From the NCBI GenBank assembly GCA_028829895.1, contig CM054180.1, forward strand, positions 120,231,363 through 120,295,362: a stretch of DNA of 64,000 bases. Direction: 5' to 3'. The notes beneath the pieces were generated by a model, which was given only the letters and a program-made list of their open reading frames with translations, was not told where the DNA came from and ran no database searches. Origin of the DNA: Sinotaia quadrata. Its lineage: Eukaryota; Mollusca; Gastropoda; Architaenioglossa; Viviparidae. Both the position numbers and the translations under genes were made by a program. Position 1 is the first letter of the stretch, and each line of letters starts with the position of its first letter. Below, in pieces: positions 57,159 to 64,000 of this stretch.

Positions 57159-60100
57159 GTCCAGCAATTCATTTGTTTAATCGATAAAGAACGGTTGGAG
57201 TATACCAAGGATTGCAGACTTATTTTTTTTTTAATTCACTGAATGTAGAGCTGGACAATTTCACCGGCTATTCTTTTCTCCCCGAGCTTGCTGTTATGGG
57301 GATCTGAGTGTATTAATTGAAGAGATGTCCCAGAATGCTTTTGATTCACGTGTTCTCGTTAGCGATCAATAGGATACTTGATGACGTGAAATGCATTTGG
57401 GGACTAAAGCGAAAGCCTTGTTATTTTTATATTTCTGCTCTACCGAAATTTGAATGGAAAAAGTTTTGCCATGATCCAACTTTTTCTAACTCCATCCCAC
57501 CGTCCGCTCCACCTTACTCCATGCATCAAATAAGGTCTGGATCAATCACTAGGGTAATGGGACACCTTTTCAGCTTGAGCCTACAACATTATGAAAGTGG
57601 AAATGGGTCACTATAACGCGGCGATACATCAAGTAATTTAAAGAAATGGGTCATTATTGCGCGGCGATACATCAAGTAATATAAAGAAATGGGTCATTAT
57701 AGCGCGGCGATACATCAAGTAATATAAATAAATGGGTCATTATAGCACGGCGAAGTGATGTTTTGGAAAGAAATATAAAGGAATGCTGCATGTTTTCTTT
57801 GTTCACTACTATCATCTGTTAGGGACGAATTTCACTTCGTTAAGGACCTCAGTTTCAAGATCGTATTCACAAAAGTAAACAAAGTAAAGAGGAGATGTAG
57901 CCGTTCGACAAATAGTTCGTGTCTGGATATATAATTTTTCTCAAATTTGCTACTTTGCACAGTTACGTTCAATTATTTTTAATAGTCGTTCTGTTAAATA
58001 GAAGTTGTGGTTTTGCGCTTATTTTCCCTGATTATTTAGCTGCATGTGTTTTGTAGATATTGTGGACTACAACTGAACGAATGAAGTGTTTTCACAATAA
58101 GTCTTTTCTCTATAAATTTTGTTATTTGTCAATTATCAATTCAGAGTTCTTTATGTATTTATTAATTTCTTTCTTTTTTTTTTAAATATTACTAACGGCA
58201 GGCTGAACTGCTCCAAAAACTAGAGGACGAGGAATTTCCAAAGTACTTTGGATTTCTGCAGAAACTTCTGCAAGAGAGCGGCACCGGCGTTTTTGTGGGA
58301 GACGAGGTAAGATGTGTACAGCACCAGCGCATCGACATCACCACACATTAATTTCAAGGGTTCGGGGATCAAATCTCATCTTGTTTGTTTTGCTGTGAAT
58401 TTAGTAGCTCCAAATTTAACATTTGATGTAAAAGTTACTTCCCCTTCCTCGCGTCTTCTTGAATTTAAGTTAAAATTACATCTTGAATGTCCAGAGATCT
58501 GGTCCGAAACTGCACTTTTGGGCGCTTCATTCCAGTAAAAACCGCATTTAGGACAAAGACATATTGCATTATTTTCTCTTCTTAATTAATTCACATTCAT
58601 TTATCCAGTTTGTGGCTCGCCCCCCCCCCCTCCCACCCGGAGCAGCAAATATTATTTTCTCCTCAATTAATTACACATTTATTCATCCAGCTTATGGCTC
58701 TCTCCTTCCTTAGAAACATCAAATATTATTTTCTCTTCTTGATTAATTCACATTCATTCATCCAGTTTGTGGCTCGCCGCACCACTCCTATTCCCCCCAG
58801 GAACAGCAAATATTATTTTCTACTCTTAATTAATTACACATTTATTCATCCAATTTGTGGCCCCCCCCCTCTCCTGCTGATCTTAATTAATTGTCATTGT
58901 TACGTTTCCAGTATTTCTTTATAGACCCTGCCTAGGATAATTAAGGACTTTAAAGATAATAGATTAAATTAATTCTTTTTCTCTATCCTATACAGACTGG
59001 TTGCTCAATTTATCATTTGACTAACTTAAAAATGTGTCTTGTAGTGCAGACAGCAGATTTACAAACTGATAAATTGCGTACGTTAGCTGGGTTGGAGTCG
59101 TTAAATTCCTCTAAATTAATATGCATTCGTTACGTCATTCAGCTCAATCGCCCCCATCCAATCCATGAAATAATAATTAGGTCTATTATGCATAAAAATT
59201 AACTACGAAGAGGTTTAACAATTAAAAATAAGATTTAATAAAGTTTAACAATTTAACAATAATCAAATACGAGCGCGAAAGTCTATTTCTTAATTCCGCA
59301 CGTACGTGTTTAATGTTTCTTGAGAAAGAGTGCCCAATTGTATCTTATTGAATTTTAGTCATCTGAGTGGTACTCAGCTTTATGTCCTTGTGTCGCCTGG
59401 TTTCTTGTTCCAGTCCGACCCGGTCTATCCCACTGTAGTTGCACCAGCGGAAATGCACGTGGCATACAAGGGAAACTGTCCTTTAGTTCGCCACGGGTGT
59501 ACTTGAGATTAGACCAGCATACGCCTACACGTTGACGTTGCTTTACAATGGTGGTGGACCTTTCTGGAAGAGTTGAACTCTCTCAACAGAGTTCAAACCG
59601 GCTTGTACAGGATTTCAAGGACGAAGACAAAGACAACTTGTCCAAGCTCAAAGACCGACTTTATGAGAAGTTGAAGTGTTTATCTCATCTATCACGCCGG
59701 TCTGTCCGTTCCTATACGACTCGCGAGTAGCTGACGTGGCTGTCGCGTAGCTAGTTGTATCTCCGAGTACCGGATGGATGCGTTTTACCAATATTTATAA
59801 GAAAGTATAGAGCATATCACGTGACGGATCGCGTGGCATGTAGTTGGTTCTAGAACCTAGACAATGGGCCTAAAGTTACATAACGTCCTGACCTCTTTGT
59901 TGGAAGCTTCTCCATATGAATATCACGAGAGAGCTCCAAACAAAGGAATTTCAAATCTCGATATTTGAAAAATAAACAAGTGGGTCAAACAGTCAAGACA
60001 TTTTAATCAGACTGTGACAGTCATCCAGAAAATTATGAAATGTGAAATACACCACTCGAGAACAACAATGCAACTCAAGAACTAAAAATAAATAACTCTC

Positions 60101-60711
60101 ATTTGAAATACACCACTCGTGAACAACAATGCAACACAAGAGCTAAAAAAAAAGAACTTTCATGTGTACACCACTCGTGAACAACAATGCAACACAAGAA
60201 CTAAAAAAGAAAGAACTCTCATGTGAAATACGTGAAATACACAATTTCAGCAACAATCACACAGAATGAACATCAATTATATCTGTAACGTACTCTTATC
60301 AGTTATAAATATGAACTGATAAATCTAAAAAATACAGTAACGAATATAAAAATGCTCGCACTTAAATTTTCCAAGCAGGACTTTGATTCTCTGCTCTTGG
60401 TGTGTATATTCAAATTTTAAAAGAATTATATTCTACAACATTCCACACTTTTATTTGTAATGAAAGTACTATTTAAGAAAAATGGCAATCATTTTTTTTT
60501 TTTTTTTTACCTAGAGTGATTTATTTAAATAATTATTATGCAGTTAACCCTTGCTGACCTATCGGCATATGACATCATGTACCACGTGAACAAGTCGAGG
60601 AACTACGACGCTGCCGCCAAGTTCCCAGAGCTGGAGACTTTGAAGTCCAAGGTGGAATCGAACCCTAACCTGTCGAAATACCTGGACAACAGGAAAGACG
60701 CACCCATGTAA
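45129..60711 (+). CDS. GST-5: sigma-class glutathione S-transferase, complete, 204 aa, retrotransposon in intron 1
   Basis: Exons: A 45129-45261 (ATG at 45129), B 56444-56536, C 56927-57042, D 58202-58306, E 60544-60711 (TAA). GT-AG sites, phases 1-1-0-0, standard exon lengths. It begins MAEIKLCYFDLRGLAEVSRL with catalytic Tyr8; Trp39 and Lys43 are present (EDWPKYKP); EAPFGQGPYLEYNG forms the cis-Pro turn; LTLADLSAYD opens the last helices. Residue 14 is Leu instead of the canonical Arg. Compared with GST-4 it has small C-domain changes (RFVLGKAAHEQD, NKSRNYD, NLSKYLDNRKDAPM). Intron 1 is 11.2 kb, of which 8.3 kb is the antisense LTR retrotransposon; intron 4 carries a solo LTR of the same family. 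All exons are open, so it is probably functional if the long intron is spliced. Confidence 0.9.
45262..46410 (+). other. First part of GST-5 intron 1
   Basis: Homologous in patches to 37065-37610. Purine-rich GAGA/AGAC sequence at about 45905-46200 explains a minus-strand Leu/Ser-rich ORF. No exon seen. Confidence 0.6.
46416..47975 (-). repeat. 3' LTR of the Gmr1-like element, 1,560 bp
   Basis: Identical in length and, except for one base at 46829, in sequence to 53144-54703. Read on the minus strand it begins TGTCAC and ends CGTAACA. Confidence 0.95.
47976..47990 (-). promoter_or_regulatory. Polypurine tract
   Basis: Minus strand TCAAAAGCAAGGGGG directly abuts the TGTCAC start of the 3' LTR; it is the expected plus-strand DNA primer site. 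Confidence 0.8.
48202..52521 (-). CDS. gag-pol: Gag-Pol polyprotein, 1,439 aa, order Gag-PR-IN-RT-RH
   Basis: Residues 20-105 form a highly charged coiled coil with an EAKRIAAD duplication. About 130-300 is the capsid, with a SCAN-like helical pattern (DLFQRWIDLAETPQTYAGLRD region). CCHC zinc knuckle CYTCGDSGHFSRTC at 353-366. Aspartic protease DTG at 404-406. Integrase HHCC zinc site H591, H598, C628, C631; catalytic triad D661, D721, E757 with 35 residues between the last two; GPF of the GPY/F module at 898-900. Then reverse transcriptase about 1010-1225, with FMDD at 1174-1177, and RNase H about 1315-1439, with D1325, E1364 or E1366, D1391 and D1434. Integrase before RT is the reverse of normal Ty3/gypsy order. 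No frameshift separates gag from pol. The first ATG follows a 622-nt leader. Nothing suggests an envelope. Confidence 0.95.
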   Translation of the reverse strand: MDRKQVIEDLKETGIMIGYQGDELTNYIKTELEKAEKEKEREREERVAARELKRLETEKLAETEAKKLETEAKRIAADTEAKRIAADAETKQLELEVKKLELTNPNRDRRSSGDSRSSDGNNHSRIENIIPKINMVPFDENKDQIDAYLKTFEKLARATSIPAEHWAINLSGLLQGSAKNEFNKLSDSESDNYDTVKAALLKRYKLTADTYRRKFKQATKASSETHAQYIRRVTDLFQRWIDLAETPQTYAGLRDEMIKDHILGSYKSDLLIHLAIREKSTLEEIGNAADRFDDAHSQFSNAHANNKSRPNEPQTRKDKKNDGKAHSERDDKTSKPDTKNKSDKQKDKKNLACYTCGDSGHFSRTCPEKKTAKVYAVESHTPKTEKSNRTPVQANGHDTIALLDTGCELDAIVNASLVNRTDYTGETISVTFANGEQDILPVAEVSIVSDFVEGTVKAAVMENSPHDVILGCKYVLPCKKQTSTEPPLVNAVTRAASSKDKSVTAPMSAAPAVDEATVSEIKLLQAEDETLDKLRKQAVPVSDVNTDDSNKRACIILKKGLLYRYSKVGDEFRKQLVVPQTKRNDVLRLGHESLFGAHMGVQKTTSRITSEFYWPDIIADIRRFVLSCDTCQRTQSKNSIRPAPLGEPELISEPYKRVAMDLIGPIIPTSTRGNRYVLTTIDYATRFADAVPLKNIDTETVAEALFGLWSRVGIPTEILTDQGSQFVGNVMKEVNRLLSIKHLTCTPYHPQANGLIEKYNGTLKTALKKLATDKPKDWDRYIPALLFAYREVPQSSTGFSPFELLYGRTVRGPMMILKALWTDEKTDDEVKTTYTYVTDLRNRLETIGKIARENLTIAQSRQAEYYNKHTKPREFEVNDKVLLLLPEAHNKLQMKWKGPFVVTAKLGGLNYKVQTGKREKIFHVNLLKKYISREDQTTQADFVVATIVTEDEGDTDCVTGTLPNCPLQTEETVKDVRVNDALTEGQKKEVNKLLNEFSSTLTDKPGLTDLIEFSLKLTDNKPIRLKPYPLPHAKIDDVRREIKTMLDLGVIEKTDSAYGSPIVLIKKRDNSFRFCVDYRKLNQVTEFCAEPLPDPDLIFTKLANAHYYTKIDLSRGFWQIKVKDTDRHILAFTTPVGNYTWKVMPFGVSNAPSIFSKMMRSLLEPLYGRGVENFMDDLILGTQTWEEHLTLLRDVLARLKQANLTARPTKCEIAQFSLDFLGHKLSHGTMSPSEAKIAQLKDTSQPLTKTQVRSFLGLANYYRKFVPDFSAIACPLTDLTRKNMPTKVVWTDACQNAFDTLKSRLTSDLVVKLPDLTKPFLLRTDASNTGLGAVLLQEHNDTKHPVAYASRKLTTTEQKYSTSEKECLAIVWAIKKFENYLYGKTFVIECDHQPLAFLGQAQFTNSRLMRWSLFLTQYDANIHYIKGSLNVGADYMSRA
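53123..53139 (-). promoter_or_regulatory. Candidate primer-binding site
   Basis: Four bases after the end of the 5' LTR (minus strand) stands TGGGTCGTCGCGGGATT. TGG is the usual start of a site pairing with tRNA CCA ends. I could not match it to a particular tRNA with confidence. Confidence 0.45.
53144..54703 (-). repeat. 5' LTR of the Gmr1-like element, 1,560 bp
   Basis: Carries the element promoter. On the minus strand a CACGTG E-box (54504-54509) is followed about 20 bases later by a TATATAT box (54479-54485); the same pair stands in the 3' LTR at 47776-47781 and 47751-47757. Confidence 0.95.
54704..55640 (+). other. GST-5 intron 1 after the retrotransposon
   Basis: Resumes homology with GST-4 intron 1 (CTGTTTAAAGGCCCCA at about 54770). 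It contains a 38-bp tandem repeat described separately. No exon. Confidence 0.6.
55025..55200. repeat. ~38-bp tandem repeat, about 4-5 copies
   Basis: Units of TTTCTGCTTTAAAGATCTTC plus AAAAGTTTTGTTTAACCC. Confidence 0.85.
55640..56405. repeat. Degenerate CATTAGCCAATTACTT array before GST-5 exon B
   Basis: About 20 loose 28-40-bp units built on GTCATTAGCCAATTACTTC and TAATATATGTG. A GC-richer unrelated block at about 56000-56140 interrupts the array. GST-4 has only 3-4 units at the same place. Confidence 0.8.
57050..57153. repeat. (CA)n microsatellite in GST-5 intron 3
   Basis: Begins a few bases after the exon C donor (57043), unusually close to a splice site. Confidence 0.95.
57600..57765. 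repeat. ~43-bp tandem repeat, about 4 copies, in GST-5 intron 3
   Basis: Units of AAATGGGTCATTATAGCGCG plus GCGATACATCAAGTAATATA. Located at the position homologous to the 42-bp array of GST-4 but built from a neighbouring segment. Confidence 0.85.
58565..58895. repeat. ~80-85-bp tandem repeat with C-runs, about 4 copies
   Basis: Units hold TTCTTAATTAATTCACATTC, ATCCAGTTTGTGGCTCGCC and AGCAAATATTATTTTCTC. Confidence 0.8.
58893..60024 (-). mobile_element. Solo LTR of the Gmr1-like family in GST-5 intron 4
   Basis: 58898-60019 (1,122 bp) begins TGTTACGTTTCCAGTATTTC and ends CAGACTGTGACA, matching the ends of the 1,560-bp LTR, with the same CACGTGAC and TAGTTGGTTC inner motifs but many substitutions and deletions. 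It is flanked by GTCAT on both sides (58893-58897 and 60020-60024), so it is a real insertion that lost its body by LTR recombination. Same orientation as the full element. Confidence 0.9.
60050..60235. repeat. ~53-bp tandem repeat, 3-4 copies
   Basis: Units of AATACACCACTCGTGAACAA plus CAATGCAACACAAGAACTAA. Confidence 0.8.
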
Positions 60712-60990
60712 TGCATTACCACCCATCCACCCCTAGCCTCTGGATTTGACACCAGAACGGGCCTTGTCGCGTCAGAATTAACCTTTAACGTTTCTAGCAC
60801 TTTGGTCCAACTAAGAGCAGCTGAAGATTAAAAAGAAATTTATAGAACTGTGCTAATCATAATAAAAGAAGAATTCACAAGCGTGTTGTTAAGTTTGAAT
60901 GGCAGGAATTTTATAACCACACGTACACACACGCACGCGTAAACACATACACTGACGACCTACTTACAATGCATTAAAAGATGTGTGAAA
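60712..60990 (+). other. 3' flank of GST-5
   Basis: Homologous to the GST-4 3' UTR. The AATAAA of GST-4 has become AAGAAA here; a second AATAAA is at 60861-60866. Confidence 0.5.
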
Positions 60991-60991
60991 A

Positions 60992-60992
60992 G

Positions 60993-61064
<72 letters not shown>
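60992..61064. repeat. (GATA)n-(GA)n microsatellite
   Basis: GATAGATAGATA followed by a long GA tract. Confidence 0.95.
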
Positions 61065-61065
<1 letters not shown>

Positions 61066-61214
61066 CATACAGACAGCTAGACTGTCATAAAGAGACTGCT
61101 TATCCTCTGACCTTTAATTGACCCCACTTTTGGAACAGCATGAACAAGCGCACACAGGACAGCGGACAGCCAACAAGATGAGGTTTAAACAGTTTACGCC
61201 AGTATCATTCATCC

Positions 61215-61216
<2 letters not shown>

Positions 61217-61286
<70 letters not shown>

Positions 61287-61492
61287 ACACACACACACAC
61301 TCACACACACACACTCACACACAAATACACACACACAAATACACACACACACTCACACACACACACAAATACACACACACAAATAAACACACAAATACAC
61401 ACACACACAAATACACACACACACACAAATACACACACACACACTCACACACACACACACACACTCACACACAAATACACACACAGAAACAC
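61217..61492. repeat. (CA)n and derived ACACAAATACAC repeats
   Basis: A pure CA tract followed by longer-period units with AAATA and CTCA interruptions. Confidence 0.95.
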
Positions 61493-61499
61493 AGTCTAA

Positions 61500-64000
61500 A
61501 TTAAATCTGTCATGAATCAGAAGGAAGGAACCAATTCTAGGCCCAATAACGGCTAGTTAACACCTGGCTGTGTTCAGCGCAAAGGCGTGGGTGAATACCT
61601 AATCAGTAATGTCTCTATAGCTATTATCACTCATGTGAAAATTCATGCAGATTAAAACACCCCGAGATCACCGTCGTACAATGATAGGATGGATTCTGTT
61701 TAGCACCCGCCTTAGAATCTCTGTAAGTTTCCCAACGATTTTATTGAACCCAAAGCAAACGTAAGAGAACACTATTATTGCGATGACAGACAACGGGCAG
61801 TGGGTTGCTTGATTTAACAAGAAATGGAGAGCAACATTTGAAAGAAAGATGGTATTCAACCAGATTTCAGCTGAAAATGTGGTAGTTTTCAAAAATATTT
61901 TAAGAAACTCTTCACGATGCGGTTCCATGCGTACGGTATTTCTTACCTCTGCAGTAATATATCTGCTCGATCATGCGGTATATTTATGGACAATTTAAGG
62001 CACCCATGAATGCTGAACATCTTATTTTTAGTAAGGAGGTAAAAATAACACGACCCCTTCCTTTGCAAACACTTTCAAACATATTTAAAAAAAAAAAATT
62101 GTCTAGTTTGAGCTACAGTCTCTTCACTTTGTAGGTTTGAATTCATATCGGTGCTTTTTATTTTATTTTATTTTTTTTTAGTTTTTCGCGTTGAGTGGTT
62201 CGAGAAATTCCTTTGCTGGTAAAAGTAGTATCTAGCTAAAGCAGATGGATGTGTTGAGATGACGTAACTGGTTTATTGACGGAGTGATGAGGATAAACTG
62301 AAATCCTGCGAGGTGTTTAGTGATAGGACCGAGGTTTGAGAGTGTCTGCCCTTTAATAGAGATTTTTGTGTCACTTTCTATCACAATTTTAAAACAAAAA
62401 CTATAACTATTAAGCATTTTTGCTTTTATGAGTACTGTCAAGCATCGCAAGACGTGATAAAAAAAATAAAAAAATAAAAAGTTCAGTTTTCGTTAATTGT
62501 AGTGTAGTTTGACTTTATATACAACACGCACGCACATATTAAACCGTTTCTCTTCGTACTAATACATTTCCATGTATTTTATTTCATGAAATCAATGCTG
62601 CATTCTGTACAAAACAAAATTATTGTACATGTATACATACTCCCGATGATTCGTTCTCAAGTCCAGTAACTGTTATTGGTTTGTACTTACGATACAGTTA
62701 TGTATTTTATGTTATTGTCTCCCTTTTTGCTGCTAAACAGTAGTCGTGTATGTATGAAACTACCACCTTATTGTTGTGAAAAAAATGATAATTTATTCAC
62801 ACCCAGGTTATGTTCACACAAGAATTGGCACGCGCTTTACGTCAGCTGACCTAATTACAACTTATAAACTATCGATTGTCCCGAGATTTTTTTTTTTTTT
62901 CCCACCGACAGCAATCGCTGCGTTGTTTGTCTGATTGTGAACGTGCATATCTCTCTATGTCACGTGATGCCCCTATCGTGTATTTACTGGCTAAAGTGCA
63001 TGTCACACTAAAACTGAAGTAGCAAATCAATTTAAAGGTGTGTGTGCACACGTTTTATAGTAGATTTCTTGCTTGAGTTTGGTCATCTTGCCTGACGTTT
63101 GGTCATCTTGCCTGACGTTTGGTATCAATCTGCTACTGGTTCTATGCAATAGAGAGCGAATTCCTGTGTAGATAGACTGGCTGTATCACATCGTTAACTT
63201 CTAGACGTTTATTTTCTGTCACCTACCCACAGCTGACAATTTCGCCTGAGATGTCCTCCTCAAGGCTACATCTATATCTGTCTTGGAAGCTTCCACATAA
63301 GAGAACTACTGCTATTCAATAGAATCAATAGCAGTACATCACTCTTATATCGGTAACCGCTTAAGGTCACTTACTGACCTCTTAGCAAAGAGTAGAAGTA
63401 TTCGATATGTCGCTACAGGCCCAAATAAGGCTTTCTCGCTCTATTAGTTAATTCTATTTATATATCATTGTCAACTTCAGTGGATTTTTGCTAATGGAGT
63501 GAGTTAATGAACATGGGGCTGCAAGGGCGTTAATAAAGAAAGAGAGCCGTAAGTCACAATGATTAAGAGTCCAGACTCAGGAACGAATGCTGACTGAAGG
63601 ACCAGGCAGTCGAACAATGCACTTTTATTTGAGCTGATAACTATGTTGTCGAGTGTTTACAGATATTCAATTTGAGCTGATAACTATGTTGTCGAGTGTT
63701 TACAGATATTCAACTTGTTATTGTTGTTGTTGTGTTTGTAATATATAATATGCCTACGTGTGTTTCTATACGTTGTGGCTTATAACCCAAATTTTAAAAC
63801 ACAATTGTTTAATGAACCTTTGTTGTTTTTACCTTTCCCACTTGTCTTATTAAGTGAACGTTCGTCATCTCTTTTGAGATGTGCTTTAAATTTGGAAATT
63901 CTAATACAAACCAGAAATCAAAGCGTAGTGCAATATAATGTAACTCCTAAGACTTTTGTAATCATTGATAATGTACAATAACTCCTAAGACTTTTGTAAT
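61500..64000. other. Right-end intergenic region, no gene recognised
   Basis: No GST exon or transposon protein seen. Small direct duplications: GGTCATCTTGCCTGACGTTT at about 63078-63120, a 43-bp doublet at about 63631-63717 (GAGCTGATAACTATGTTGTC), and AACTCCTAAGACTTTTGTAA at about 63943 and 63980. A 9-bp-stem palindrome (ACTGCTATT/AATAGCAGT) lies near 63307-63335. Confidence 0.4.

Overview
The window is animal genomic DNA. It has multi-exon genes with GT-AG introns, is AT-rich, and is full of CA/GA microsatellites and minisatellites. The recognisable genes are sigma-class glutathione S-transferases (GSTs) close to molluscan sigma GST/S-crystallin-type proteins. A mollusc, perhaps a gastropod, is therefore the best guess, but the sequence alone does not prove the species. 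No bacterial genes, operons, tRNA, rRNA or CRISPR arrays were seen.

The core of the window is a tandem cluster of five sigma-GST loci sharing one exon plan: A 133 nt, B 93 nt, C 116 nt, D 105 nt, E 168 nt, with intron phases 1-1-0-0. GST-1 (+, exons B-E, 629-5864) loses its first exon beyond the left edge. GST-2 (-, 11276-16016) is complete and is the only copy on the minus strand. GST-3 (+, 22150-28217) is complete and carries a 24-residue basic N-terminal extension that looks like a nuclear localisation signal. GST-4 (+, exons B-E 39737-43790) has intact downstream exons but no usable first exon: its cognate first exon is a deleted relic at 37009-37065, and another first exon at 35400-35532 has an in-frame TGA. 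GST-5 (+, 45129-60711) has five intact exons, but intron 1 is stretched to 11 kb by a retrotransposon. GST-1/GST-3 and GST-4/GST-5 are the closer pairs and still share intron sequence.

Intron 1 of GST-5 contains a complete, very young LTR retrotransposon of 8,288 bp (46416-54703, element on the minus strand). It has 1,560-bp LTRs in which I saw a single difference, and a 5-bp target duplication CTGCT. One uninterrupted 1,439-residue Gag-Pol ORF reads Gag, protease, INTEGRASE, reverse transcriptase, RNase H. The RT and integrase are of Ty3/gypsy type, but integrase precedes RT as in Ty1/copia. This is the hallmark of the Gmr1 group, and the capsid region also has the SCAN-like look known for that group. 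A diverged solo LTR of the same family, with its own target duplication GTCAT, sits in intron 4 of the same gene.

The spaces between genes hold decayed DNA-transposon pieces: a THAP-domain relic, a BED zinc-finger relic, a possible hAT C-terminal fragment, a hAT-like MITE and an 8-bp-TSD insertion. There is also a 224-bp long inverted repeat with a 43-bp perfect hairpin beside it, and many minisatellites. Several minisatellites have expanded at matching intron positions of paralogous GST genes. The minisatellites explain most of the apparent short ORFs.
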